64,000 bases of DNA, from positions 2,232,001 to 2,296,000 of the forward strand of contig NZ_AP027736.1 in assembly GCF_030296675.1 (NCBI RefSeq). Direction: 5' to 3'. Shown piece after piece: positions 55,241 through 63,632 of the stretch. Under the pieces are notes generated by a model. That model saw only the letters and a program-made list of their open reading frames with translations, ran no database searches and was not told the origin of the DNA. Each line of letters opens with the position of its first letter. Position 1 is the first letter of the stretch. The position numbers were made by a program, and so were the translations under genes. This stretch comes from Demequina sediminis. Lineage in GTDB: Bacteria; Actinomycetota; Actinomycetes; Actinomycetales; Demequinaceae.

Positions 55241-56206
55241 TCAGTTGATCCAGACCGAATCCAGCATCAGCTCGAGCTCGTCGATCCCCGAGCCGAGTGT
55301 CTCGCTGCCACTGGCGTACACGATCACCTGGCTGTGCCCGCTGACGATCACGGCCACGGTGTACGTGAGCTGCTCGCCGTAGTAGGGGAACCCGAGCTCG
55401 ATTTGGTATGCCTCGTGTCCGTGCGACGTGGTGACGGGGCCCTCCGAGAAGATCTCGACATCCTCGACGCCTATGGTGGCGCCCTTGACGAAGGCCTGAG
55501 CCTCGATCCGCGCCGAGCTGGGGCCGCCCACATCCGGCATGGTGTGCACGGCGACCATTGACATGCCGGTCTCGATGTCCCCTCGCAGGCCCCACGCCCC
55601 GTCGACCGAGAGCTCGAAACCGCTGTCAAGGGCCTCTTGCTCGATGAGATCGGCGCCCAAATAGTCAGACACGTCCTCCCACTCGGGGTTGTACGCGATG
55701 GTGCCGCTGCCGTTGAGAATGGACGTGCGAGCCCACCCGTCCGGAACCGCCATGATGGGCTCGGACGGCACGTTCGTGACGGGCGCCTCGGACGCCTCTG
55801 CGGTCGAGGTCGCGGCCGGAGAATCTGCGCCGCCTGCGCGAACGTCCGCCTCGATCGAGTCTGCGAGTTCGGTCGTGGCAAGCACGACGCCGGTCAGGAG
55901 GCCACCGCCCACCACGATCCCGCCCACCACGATTCCGACGATCGCGAGGGTGGGGAGCCGCTTCTTGCTGGGCGCGGGCCCGGTCACGGAAGTGGCGTGC
56001 TGCGCGCCGTGCGGTGCCACATGCTCGGTCCACGTCGCACCGTTCCACCAGCGCTGCTGAGCGCCGCCGCTCGGGTCCGGATACCACCCCGGAGGGATCG
56101 CCGCAGGACTCTCGGGCGCTGCCGTTGAGTCGGGGCTGGCAAAGCCCTCGGTGGCCGACACATTCTGCGCGTTGTCGCCGAGCTCGCCGCTTTGCTCGTC
56201 GGGCAT
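55241..56206 (-). CDS. DUF2510 membrane protein with extracellular domain
   Basis: A 321-residue protein. A disordered N-terminus leads to a DUF2510 motif (IPPGWYPDPSGGAQQRWWNG; WTEHV, about 38-62), a membrane helix (LAIVGIVVGGIVVGGGLLTGVVLA), a Ser/Ala linker, and an external domain of about 190 residues (VPDGWARTSILNGSGTIAYN onward) that resembles small lipid- or PsbP-like folds but is not recognised. The DUF2510 part is cytoplasmic. The function of such proteins is unknown. It lies alone between the TPP riboswitch and dcd. Confidence 0.82.
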   Translation of the reverse strand: MPDEQSGELGDNAQNVSATEGFASPDSTAAPESPAAIPPGWYPDPSGGAQQRWWNGATWTEHVAPHGAQHATSVTGPAPSKKRLPTLAIVGIVVGGIVVGGGLLTGVVLATTELADSIEADVRAGGADSPAATSTAEASEAPVTNVPSEPIMAVPDGWARTSILNGSGTIAYNPEWEDVSDYLGADLIEQEALDSGFELSVDGAWGLRGDIETGMSMVAVHTMPDVGGPSSARIEAQAFVKGATIGVEDVEIFSEGPVTTSHGHEAYQIELGFPYYGEQLTYTVAVIVSGHSQVIVYASGSETLGSGIDELELMLDSVWIN

Positions 56207-56292
56207 CGTCCCCCCTGATGGATAGGCGTTTCAGCCGAGTGTAGGGACAGATGCGACCGCGTGCCGCAATCGTGTGATCAGGCCGACACCGC

Positions 56293-56865
56293 CTACACGT
56301 CGATGCGGTGGAAGCTCTGGTAGCTCTTCGACGCCGTGGGCCCGCGCTGGCCCTTGTAGCGCGACCCGTACTTGTCCGACCCATAGGGGTGCTCGGCGGG
56401 TGAGGACAGCCGGAAGAAGCACAGCTGGCCAATCTTCATGCCCGGCCACAGGTTGATGGGCAGCGTCGCGGTGTTCGACAGCTCGAGGGTGACGTTGCCC
56501 TCGAAGCCAGGGTCGATGAAGCCGGCGGTCGAGTGCGTGAGCAGGCCGAGGCGTCCCAGCGAGGACTTGCCCTCGAGGCGCGCGGCGATGTCGTCGGGCA
56601 GCGTCACCGACTCATACGTCGAACCCAGCACGAACTCGCCGGGGTGGAGCACGAACGGGCCGTCGTTGATGTCGACCAGCCGCGTGAGCTCGGGCTGTTC
56701 GGCAGCGGGATCGATCGCGGCGTACTTGTGGTTGTCGAACACGCGGAAGTAGCGGTCGAGGCGCACGTCGATCGACGAGGGCTGGATCATCTCGGGGTCC
56801 CAGGGTTCGAGGGCGACCCTGCCCGTGGCGATCTCAGCGCGGATGTCCCTGTCCGAGAGAAGCAT
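56293..56865 (-). CDS. dcd: dCTP deaminase
   Basis: A 190-residue trimeric enzyme that converts dCTP toward dUTP/dUMP for thymidylate synthesis. Motifs are [51 protein letters not shown] and [17 protein letters not shown]. Actinobacterial Dcd proteins, including that of Mycobacterium tuberculosis, act as both deaminase and dUTPase, so direct dUMP formation is plausible. ATG 56865 is supported by length. It is monocistronic. Confidence 0.94.
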   Translation of the reverse strand: MLLSDRDIRAEIATGRVALEPWDPEMIQPSSIDVRLDRYFRVFDNHKYAAIDPAAEQPELTRLVDINDGPFVLHPGEFVLGSTYESVTLPDDIAARLEGKSSLGRLGLLTHSTAGFIDPGFEGNVTLELSNTATLPINLWPGMKIGQLCFFRLSSPAEHPYGSDKYGSRYKGQRGPTASKSYQSFHRIDV

Positions 56866-56930
56866 GTGCCCAACCTAGTGTGCTGTGCGTTCGTGCGCAC
56901 GCCTCGTCAGACATCGTTCCGGGGCCTGCC

Positions 56931-56989
56931 CCAGCGGTCTGTGAGGTGTTGAGTGCCCAGAACGAGCGATTTCGGGCACTGAGCACCTC
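56931..56989. repeat. 59-bp hairpin repeat, copy 1
   Basis: GAGGTGttGAGTGCCC and GGGCACTGAGCACCTC arms enclose the loop AGAACGAGCGATTTC, preceded by CCAGCGGTCTGT. It differs from copy 2 (57361) at two positions only. It lies downstream of the PLDc_N gene, relative to that gene's strand. Confidence 0.9.
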
Positions 56990-57042
56990 GCGAGCCGGTG
57001 GACCGCGCGCCGGACTGGTGCCCAGCATCGGCCGGGCGCCCG

Positions 57043-57339
57043 CTACTCGCCTCCGAGCGAGCGTCGCCGCTCCTGTTCGTTCAGCCACACGCGGTAGGCC
57101 GGGTCGTCGTCCGGCGCGAGCGGAGTCGGCGGCAGCGGCCGCCGCTGTGGGCCGTCGAGGTACTTGACGAGCAGCCACGCGCCGGCGCCGATGTACGGCA
57201 CGAACACCACAAGCAGGATCCACCCCACCTTGGGCAGGTGGTGAGGGTTCTCCGAGGGCTGCTGGACGATGTCCGCGAGCGCGTACACCGTGAGGGCGAT
57301 GTAGAACAGCGGCAGCAGGAGGCGCATATCGCCATGCAT
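57043..57339 (-). CDS. small PLDc_N-type membrane protein
   Basis: A 98-residue protein: LLLPLFYIALTVYALADIV forms the first helix and VGWILLVVFVPYIGAGAWLLV the second, followed by a cytoplasmic Pro/Arg-rich tail. This two-helix pattern with SENPHHLPKVGW matches the N-terminal domain of cardiolipin synthases (PLDc_N), which also occurs alone in actinobacteria. There is no catalytic HKD motif, so no lipase activity. ATG 57339 or the in-frame ATG 57327 may be the start. It is bracketed by the two 59-bp repeats. Confidence 0.78.
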   Translation of the reverse strand: MHGDMRLLLPLFYIALTVYALADIVQQPSENPHHLPKVGWILLVVFVPYIGAGAWLLVKYLDGPQRRPLPPTPLAPDDDPAYRVWLNEQERRRSLGGE

Positions 57340-57360
57340 AGCAGGTGAAACGCTCTCAGG

Positions 57361-57419
57361 CCAGCGCTCTGTGAGGTGCTGAGTGCCCAGAACGAGCGAT
57401 TTCGGGCACTGAGCACCTC
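57361..57419. repeat. 59-bp hairpin repeat, copy 2
   Basis: Same element as at 56931, in the same orientation, 430 bases away, with 57 of 59 bases identical. The arms GAGGTGCTGAGTGCCC / GGGCACTGAGCACCTC pair almost perfectly. It ends 23 bases before the probable transposon end. Confidence 0.9.
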
Positions 57420-57493
57420 CCGTGGCGACGGGTCGCGGGGGCTGTGACTTTCTCCGGTGAGTGGCGGCGGTCTTCAGCCGCTCAGGGGCACGG

Positions 57494-58312
57494 TTAGTTG
57501 ACTCCGATGACGAGGGTGCTGGCGGCGGCTTCGACGACGTCGTTGGTGATGGTCTGCAGCTCGTTGATCTTCAGGACGCGTTCGATCTGGGGGAAGAGTC
57601 GCTCCAGGAGGCGGAAGTTGCCGCGGGTGATGCGGCTGATCGCGGCGATGGTCTGGGCGTCGGTGAAGTCGTCGGGGTTGAGGGTCTTGCCCAGGGAGCG
57701 CCAGTGGCGTTGGAGGACGAAGAGCATCTCGTCGGTGCTCAGGGGCCGGTACTGGTGGGCGAAGCCGACGCGGCTGTAGAACTGGGGGTAGTGGCTGAAC
57801 TGCTTCTCCAGCCCGGGCATGCCGATGAGGATCAGGGCGATCTGGTCGCGGTCGTAGCGGTCCCGTAGGAGCTCGAGCGCGGTGGGGCTCAGGCGTTCGG
57901 ACTCGTCGACGATGACGAGCTGGACGTAGTTGGTGGTGCGCCGGGTGCCCCACCGGTCCAAGGGGATGCGGTCGGGGGCTTCGACGTGCTGCTGGATGCA
58001 GATGCTGGTGCGCGTGATGATCCGGTCCAGGTCCTCGCGCAGCAGCCGCGGGGTGGTCAGGACCCCGGGGGTGTACAGGGCGGTGCGGTTCTTGGCCAGC
58101 GCGGCGTAGATCTTGGCGTCGTCATCGCAGCGCGGGCCCCAGTCGGTGAGCAGCTCGTGGGCTTGGTCCCAGTGGGCGTAGCGGCGCGCGGAGACGGTCT
58201 TGCCGACCCCGGCCGGCCCGAAGCACAGCCCGATGGTGCGCCCGCGCCGGACGGAGTCGGCGAACTCGGTGAAGCGGCGGTGCTCCTTGGTGACGATGAA
58301 GCGTTCGCTCAC
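57494..58312 (-). CDS. tniB: TniB-like transposition AAA+ ATPase
   Basis: A 272-residue ATPase of the TniB/TnsC/IstB class that selects targets and activates the transposase. It has Walker A CFGPAGVGKTVSARR, Walker B VQLVIVDESERL and sensor region LILIGMPGLEKQF. GTG 58312 overlaps the transposase stop (GTGA), so the two are translated together. The C-terminal region (RNFRLLERLFPQIERVLKIN) fits TniB. It is the gene closest to the transposon end. Confidence 0.88.
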   Translation of the reverse strand: MSERFIVTKEHRRFTEFADSVRRGRTIGLCFGPAGVGKTVSARRYAHWDQAHELLTDWGPRCDDDAKIYAALAKNRTALYTPGVLTTPRLLREDLDRIITRTSICIQQHVEAPDRIPLDRWGTRRTTNYVQLVIVDESERLSPTALELLRDRYDRDQIALILIGMPGLEKQFSHYPQFYSRVGFAHQYRPLSTDEMLFVLQRHWRSLGKTLNPDDFTDAQTIAAISRITRGNFRLLERLFPQIERVLKINELQTITNDVVEAAASTLVIGVN

Positions 58313-59712
58313 CTGAGGTCCTCCTTGTAGACCTTGAGCCGCGCCACGGTCGGCACGCGCGGCGGCACGGGCCTGGCAGGGGCGTCGGGGGTGTGGGCGG
58401 CGACGACGGCGATCCGCTCGTTGATGCCTCGGCGCAGGGCGCGGCGACGGGCGTTGCGGGCGGCCTGGACGTCCTTGAGGCTGATCTGCTTGGCGTGGTG
58501 TTCCTGATCGACGGCGGTGCACAGGAACTGGTCGTGGTCGAAGACGCGGATCTCGGTGATGTCTCTGGGGTCGTAGCGGATGACCACGGGGCGGCCGACG
58601 AAGCCGGCGAGGGTCGGTGAGACGTAGCGCATGCCTTGGAAGTGGATGCCGTCGCGGCGCACCGTCCTGGATCGGGCCACGGTCAGCAGCAGCCCGTCCA
58701 GCGCCTGGAGGCTGTCGGGAAGGCGTGGCAGCCAGCCGTCGGCGATCCACGCCGACCGCGGCGAGACGCCGAGCTCGCCGTGGGCGCGGTCGTTGTAGTC
58801 CAGGACGAACGCCCCGACGGCGGCGTCGAGGTCAGCCAAGGACAGGGCTGGCGCGGGCCAGCGCTCCGCGCCGCTGTGGAGGTGTCCGGGCAGGGTGGTG
58901 AGCAGCTCGGTGTTGACCGTGCCGAAGAAGCGCTTGACCTTGCCTCGCCCTTGGGGTCGCGCGACGGCGGAGTGGATCAGGCGGATGTGCAGGTCGACGG
59001 CGGTGCGGGCCAGGTGGTCGCTGGTGAAGTCCGACCCGTGGTCGACGTACAACAGGTCGGGGATGCCGCACATCGGCCACCGGGGGTCGGCCTTGGGCCA
59101 GATCGCCTGCCGTAGCGCCAGGGCGGTGTGCATCGTTGACGGCGCACCGAAGAAGACCGTGTAGCCGCAGATCGCGCGGGAGCAGTCGTCCATCACGACG
59201 GTCAGCCACGGCCGGGCCGGCTTGCCGTCCGTGCCGACGAGCACGATGTCCAGCAAGGTGTGGTCGGCCTGCCACATCGCGTTGGGGCGGTCGGCCGTCC
59301 GCCGCAACGCGAGCTCGTACTTGTCCCGGTAGGAGCCTGCTCCCTCGAGGGCGAGGGTGACCATGCCGGGGTCCAGGGCGGTGATGATCGACCGGACGAC
59401 GCCGTAGGACGGGACCGGCCACGCGGTGCCGGCGCAGACCTTCACCACCGTCCGGTGGATCGCGGCGATCGGTGGGCGGGGCCGGGTCAGCCCGAGCCCT
59501 TCGATTAGCGCGATGAGGTCCGCCGGCAGGTGATGCCCGCCCGCGTCCGCCCGCGGCACTCGGCCCAGGGCCGACAGGCCGCCGGCGCGGTAGCGGGCAT
59601 GCCAGCGTTCCAGCGTGCGCACTCCCAGGCCGTGGTGACGGGCCAGCGCGGCGAGCGGGACCTGGTCCTCGACATGCAGCCGCAGGATCCGCCACCGCCC
59701 GTCCGCGTCCAC
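58309..59712 (-). CDS. tniA: TniA-like DDE transposase with a missing catalytic Glu
   Basis: This 467-residue Mu/TniA-type integrase has an N-terminal HTH (VPLAALARHHGLGVRTLERW), an rve core (MWQADHTLLDIVLVG with the first Asp; DLLYVDHGSDFTSDHL with the second), and a Mu-type C-terminal beta-barrel. The third acid, Glu in the usual GRGKIERFF motif, is Lys here (GRGKVKRFFGTVNTE, about 58925-58945). If real, cleavage would fail; a base error (GAG to AAG) is possible. GTG 59712 starts just downstream of the resolvase gene stop. Confidence 0.87.
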   Translation of the reverse strand: MDADGRWRILRLHVEDQVPLAALARHHGLGVRTLERWHARYRAGGLSALGRVPRADAGGHHLPADLIALIEGLGLTRPRPPIAAIHRTVVKVCAGTAWPVPSYGVVRSIITALDPGMVTLALEGAGSYRDKYELALRRTADRPNAMWQADHTLLDIVLVGTDGKPARPWLTVVMDDCSRAICGYTVFFGAPSTMHTALALRQAIWPKADPRWPMCGIPDLLYVDHGSDFTSDHLARTAVDLHIRLIHSAVARPQGRGKVKRFFGTVNTELLTTLPGHLHSGAERWPAPALSLADLDAAVGAFVLDYNDRAHGELGVSPRSAWIADGWLPRLPDSLQALDGLLLTVARSRTVRRDGIHFQGMRYVSPTLAGFVGRPVVIRYDPRDITEIRVFDHDQFLCTAVDQEHHAKQISLKDVQAARNARRRALRRGINERIAVVAAHTPDAPARPVPPRVPTVARLKVYKEDLR

Positions 59713-59719
59713 GGCCGGC

Positions 59720-60319
59720 CTACACGGCGCTCGTGGCTCGTCGTGACGGGGCCGCTGCGGCGGGCGCGCGGTTCAGGGCCCGGTAGATGGTGGTGCGGGA
59801 GACGCCGAGCACCTGCCCGATCTGGGCGACGGTCATGTCCTTCTGCTCATACATCCGTCGGGCCGCCCGGACCTGGTCCGCGGACAACGCCGACGGCCGC
59901 CCACCGCTGCGGCCCCGAGCACGAGCGGCCGCCAGGCCGGCGTTGGTGCGCTCTCGGATCAGGTCGCGCTCGAACTCGGCCAGTGCCGCGAAGACGTGAA
60001 ACACCAACCGTCCGCCTGGGGAGGTGGTGTCGATGGTCTCCTGCAACGACCGGAACCCCACGCCGCGGTCGGCCAGGACCTGCAGCTGGTCGATCAGGTG
60101 GCGGATCGACCGGCCGAGCCGGTCCAGCCGCCACACCACCAGGGTGTCCCCCGGGCGCAGCTGGTCCAGCAGCTTGTCCAGCTCCGGCCGGTGCTGCAGC
60201 GACCCGGAGCCGGTGTCGACGAACACCCGGTAGCACCCGGCCTTGGTCAGCGCATCGACCTGCAGCGACGCGTCCTGATCGGTTGTCGACACGCGCGCGT
60301 ACCCCAGGAGATGCCCCAC
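59720..60319 (-). CDS. serine resolvase
   Basis: A 199-residue small serine recombinase of the Tn3 resolvase/TniR group. The catalytic Ser is residue 11 in GYARVSTTDQDASLQ. Further motifs are VVWRLDRLGRSIRHLI and GRLVFHVFAALAEFERDLI, and the C-terminal HTH is MTVAQIGQVLGVSRTTIYRAL. GTG 60319 is chosen because the protein then starts at the first core strand. It would resolve cointegrates at the res-like site immediately upstream (60383-60447). It is followed by tniA and tniB in one operon. Confidence 0.9.
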   Translation of the reverse strand: MGHLLGYARVSTTDQDASLQVDALTKAGCYRVFVDTGSGSLQHRPELDKLLDQLRPGDTLVVWRLDRLGRSIRHLIDQLQVLADRGVGFRSLQETIDTTSPGGRLVFHVFAALAEFERDLIRERTNAGLAAARARGRSGGRPSALSADQVRAARRMYEQKDMTVAQIGQVLGVSRTTIYRALNRAPAAAAPSRRATSAV

Positions 60320-60693
60320 GCGTCGACCGTAGCGAAACCCGTCCGACACGGGAAGTATCGCGCCGTAGTTTTCGGCACGCAGTTCCGCTACATCAGGCGC
60401 CTCGTCGACGACGCGCGCCGCCCGGCCCTCCGGCGCGTGTAGCGGAATCGTTCGTTTCCGGCGGTGGCGTGAGACGGTCGGCGCCAGCGCCTGGTTCGGC
60501 TCAGCGCGGAGCGGCGGGCGGCCCAGAGCGCCCAGCCGCCGCCAGGTGTAGAGCCGGGTGTGTGGCTGAGCTCGGCGGCATGGGGCCGAAGCTGGCCACA
60601 GCATCCGGGTCGCGGGCGACAGTGCCGGGTTTGGTGCGGTCAGCACATAGCGCGGCCGGAATGACAGCGGTGGCGTCGAGGGCGCTGGACCGG
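60320..60693. other. 374-base non-coding stretch upstream of the resolvase
   Basis: It contains the res-like inverted repeats at 60383-60447 and presumably the resolvase promoter. Beyond 60450 I see no gene and no clear signal until the merA tail at 60694. Confidence 0.6.
60383..60447. promoter_or_regulatory. res-like site of the transposon
   Basis: TTCCGCTACA (60383-60392) and its complement TGTAGCGGAA (60438-60447) flank a 45-base spacer 64 bases upstream of the resolvase start. Position and dyads suit a subsite of a resolution site. Confidence 0.5.
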
Positions 60694-60736
60694 TCAGGCG
60701 CAGCAGGACGTCGGCAAATGGTTGCGGAACAGACCA

Positions 60737-62179
60737 GGTTCAACCGGTCGATGCAACACCGCCTTGTTGAAGCAACAGTAGCTGCTCGTTGAAGGCTTCG
60801 GCCGGGGTCTTCCAGCCGAGGGTCTTGCGGGGTCGGGTGTTGATGGCGTGAGCGACGGCGGCGAGTTCCTCGGCGGACCAGCGCGACAGGTCCGTGCCTT
60901 TGGGAAAGTACTGGCGTAGCAGCCCGTTGGTGTTCTCATTCGTGCCGCGCTGCCACGGTGACTGCGGGTCCGCGAAAAACACCGGGATGCCGGTCGCGAC
61001 CTTGAACTGCGCGTGTGCGGACATCTCCTTGCCGCGATCCCAGGTCAGCGACCGGGCCAGCTCCGTCGGCAGGGTCGACATCGTGTTCGTCAGCGCCTTC
61101 GCCATCGTGATCGCGCCATAGCCGGCCAGCGCCGGGCCGTTCTTCGGGGTGGCCTTGTGCCGGTAGCCCTCCTCGCGAGGAAGGTGTACGAGCATCGTGA
61201 CGCGTGTCTTGCGCTCTACGACGGTGCCTATCGCGGAACGCTCCAGCCCAATGAGAAGATCTCCTTCCCAGTGGCCGGGAACTGCGCGGTCGTCAGCCTC
61301 GGCGGGTCGTTCACTGATCAGCGTCTCGGGTGTGACGTGGGCCCACGTCTTGCGCCTTGAGCGCTCACGTGGCATTCGCAGCGCGCGCCCCGTGCGCAGG
61401 CACCACACCAGCTCACGCTTCAGCGCACCGCGGCCCTCGATGTAGAGCGACTGGTAGATCGCTTCGTGGCTGATGCGCATGGAGACATCATCGGGGAAGT
61501 CGACCTTGAGGCGGTGCGAGATCTGCTCGGGGCTCCACGCCCTGGTCCAGGCGCGGTCCTTGCGGTGGGGCTTGCCCAAGCCGGTGAAGCGAGGCGGTGG
61601 CGGACCTGGCACGATCGTTCCGTCCGGCAGACAGATCTGGCCATTCAAACGCTCCTCGACGTAGGCGCGAAGGCGCGGGTTCGCGACGAGCTTCGCTACC
61701 TTGGGTCGCTTGGCCGCCATGTCGGCCTTCCACTGCGCGACCGACGCCCGATAGCCACTCGAGTCCGAGCGCGTGGCGGCGTTGCGGCGCAGCTCACGCG
61801 AGATCGTCCCCGGGTCACGTCCGATGGTGCGAGCGATCTCGCGAACGCCCTTGCCCTGGACATGCAGCAACGCAATCTCCTCACGTTCAGGAAACGACAG
61901 ATACCTGCCCGAAGGCTTCCACGCGATGTCGAATGGCGGCATACCGCCAGCGTGGCGGAACCACCGCTGCGCGACCGCGGGCGCCACGCCGACAACCGCA
62001 GCAGCCTCGATCGGCATCAGCCCCTTGGCGATCTCGACCCAAAACGCAGCCTCGACGTGGCGTTGGAACTTCGGATGACCAGGAGACCTCAACTTGGGCC
62101 TGATCGCTCGATCTGCATCCTGCTGACGACGCACCATCACACACCTCCCAATCAAGGTGTTGCGACGACCAGTTGAATC
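60737..62179 (-). mobile_element. IS30-family insertion sequence inside merA
   Basis: Ends carry 22-bp imperfect inverted repeats: ttcaaccggtcgatgcaaca (60739 on) and, reversed, ttcaactggtcgtcgcaaca (62177 backward), with three mismatches. The element is about 1440 bp with one transposase gene reading in the merA direction. Target duplication is short and not resolvable by eye. Confidence 0.88.
60740..62137 (-). CDS. IS30-family transposase
   Basis: A 465-residue transposase. It has an N-terminal HTH (AAAVVGVAPAVAQRWFRHAG), a second HTH (IARTIGRDPGTISRELRRNA), and the DDE core: Asp in GHWEGDLLIGLERS, Asp in LTWDRGKEMSAH, and Glu in GTNENTNGLLRQYFPKG. ATG 62137 follows GGGAGG by seven bases. 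The printed frame stays open back into merA, but that is read-through. The stop TGA lies in the terminal inverted repeat. The copy looks intact and potentially active. Confidence 0.93.
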   Translation of the reverse strand: MVRRQQDADRAIRPKLRSPGHPKFQRHVEAAFWVEIAKGLMPIEAAAVVGVAPAVAQRWFRHAGGMPPFDIAWKPSGRYLSFPEREEIALLHVQGKGVREIARTIGRDPGTISRELRRNAATRSDSSGYRASVAQWKADMAAKRPKVAKLVANPRLRAYVEERLNGQICLPDGTIVPGPPPPRFTGLGKPHRKDRAWTRAWSPEQISHRLKVDFPDDVSMRISHEAIYQSLYIEGRGALKRELVWCLRTGRALRMPRERSRRKTWAHVTPETLISERPAEADDRAVPGHWEGDLLIGLERSAIGTVVERKTRVTMLVHLPREEGYRHKATPKNGPALAGYGAITMAKALTNTMSTLPTELARSLTWDRGKEMSAHAQFKVATGIPVFFADPQSPWQRGTNENTNGLLRQYFPKGTDLSRWSAEELAAVAHAINTRPRKTLGWKTPAEAFNEQLLLLQQGGVASTG

Positions 62180-63571
62180 CGCCCAGCTTGCGGCGATCCG
62201 CAGGCTCTCGGCCATGGTCAGGTAGGGCGCCCAGGTGTCTGCGAGGTCGTCGACCGTCATGCCGGTTCTGATGGCGTAGGTCGCGGCGAGCATGATCTCG
62301 CCGGCACCGTCGGCGAGGGCGTGCACCCCCAGGACGTTGCCTGTTGTGGCGTCGGCGACGATCTTCACGGCCCCTCGGGTGTCGCGGTTGACCATGGCAC
62401 GCGGGACCTCTGAGAGGTTCAGTACTCGGGACCTGCAGTCGTGGCCGCGCTCGAGGGTCTCCTTCTCGCTCAGCCCGGCCGAGGCGAGCTGGGGGTTGGT
62501 GAAGACCACGGTGGGCAGGCCGGTGTAGTCGACCCGCGCCCCAGGACCGTCCGGGCCGGTCAGTGCGTTGGTGGCGGCGGCGCGGCCTGCGGCGGCGGCG
62601 ACGTAGACGTACTGCGGGGCACCGGACACGTCGCCTGCGGCGTAGACGCGCGGGTTGGTCGTGCGCTGGAACTCATCCGTGACGACGAAACCCCGCTCGT
62701 CGACGTCGACGCCGGCTGCGGCGAGCCCCAGCCCGTCGGTGCGGGCCGTGCGACCGGTGGCGATCAGCAGCCGTTCTGCGCGGACGGCAGCACCCGAGGC
62801 GGCCCGTACGACGACCTCGCCTCCGTCGACCGAGACGGCGACGGCGTGCTCCTCGAGGACACCGATGCCGTCCTCGGCAAAGACCGCACGCAGGGGTTCG
62901 GCCAGCTCCGGCTCGGCCCGGGGGCCACGCGCCCGACCAGGGACACCCTCGCACCGAGACGGGCCAAGAGCTGCGCCTGCTCGAGCCCGACGTAGCCGCC
63001 ACCGATCACCACCAGGGACCTCGGCACCTGCTCGAGTTCCATGGCCGTCGTCGACGTCAACCAGTCCACGCTGTCCAGACCCGCCAGCTCGGGCACCGCC
63101 GGCGCGGCCCCGGTGGCCACCACGTACGCCTGGGCGCGCAGCGGCTTGCCGTCGACCGCGAGCGTGTCGCGATCGAGGAACCTGGCGTGCCCAGGCACGA
63201 CCTCGAACCCATGGGCGGCGGCGACGTGGGCGTACTTCGTACTGCGCATGCGCTCGACGAGCTCGTCCTTCTGGTGAACCAGCGCTCGTAGGTCTACGCC
63301 ACCTGCGGACGTGGGAGCGCCGTCGAAGGGATTGGTCAGGGCGGAGTGTCGGGCGCCGGCGGCCGCCAGGAGCGTCTTGGACGGCACGCAGCCGATGTTC
63401 ACGCAGGTCCCACCGAGAACGCCGCGCTCGATCAGGACCACGGTGTGCCCAGCCTGCCGAGCGGTGATCGCAGCCGCCATCGCCGCACCACCGGAGCCGA
63501 CCACCGCCAGGTCCACGTCATAGCCCGCGCTCATACCAGATCCCTTCGTCGTCGGTCCCGGTCCAGGCGCC

Positions 63572-63603
63572 AGCCTGGACCTTCTAGCGCACTGGAAGGT
63601 CAA
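63572..63603 (-). promoter_or_regulatory. MerR-type operator/promoter of merA
   Basis: Minus-strand TTGACC (63598-63603) and a CAGGCT-like -10 near 63572-63577 are separated by the over-long 19-20 base spacer typical of MerR-activated promoters. The spacer holds the dyad ACCTTC-N10-GAAGGT (63579-63600), where MerR binds and untwists the DNA. Confidence 0.82.
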
Positions 63604-63632
63604 GGCCGGTAGGCTCGGCAGCTGGAGGCGAT

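Larger units (their letters stand above)
60694..63534 (-). pseudogene. merA: mercuric reductase split by IS30 (also one undercall near 62921)
   Basis: Would reduce Hg(II) to Hg(0) with NADPH. It starts at ATG 63534 (MSAGYDVDLAVVGSGGAAMA), with redox motif GGTCVNIGCVPSKTLL (about residue 40), NADPH-binding VIGGGYVGLEQAQLLARLG, FAD motif VYAAGDV and dimer domain VVFTNPQLASAGLSEKET, up to ESLRIAAS. There the IS30 element (60737-62179) interrupts it. The remaining piece, 60694-60736, encodes FRNHLPTSCCA and a stop, the C-terminal Cys pair that hands Hg(II) to the active site. There is no N-terminal HMA domain. A G-run undercall at 62921-62925 must be restored to read through. The truncated protein is probably inactive. 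Confidence 0.88.

Noticed and set aside
57443-57470. Exact terminal inverted repeat of the transposon
   Set aside because: TGTGAC at 57443 is suggestive, but no second copy of the end sequence is visible in the window, so the boundary cannot be proven.
60740-62629. A single open frame joining merA sequence to the IS30 transposase, as if a fusion protein
   Set aside because: The join lies exactly at the IS inverted repeat and the transposase has its own ATG and ribosome site at 62137. It is read-through across an insertion.
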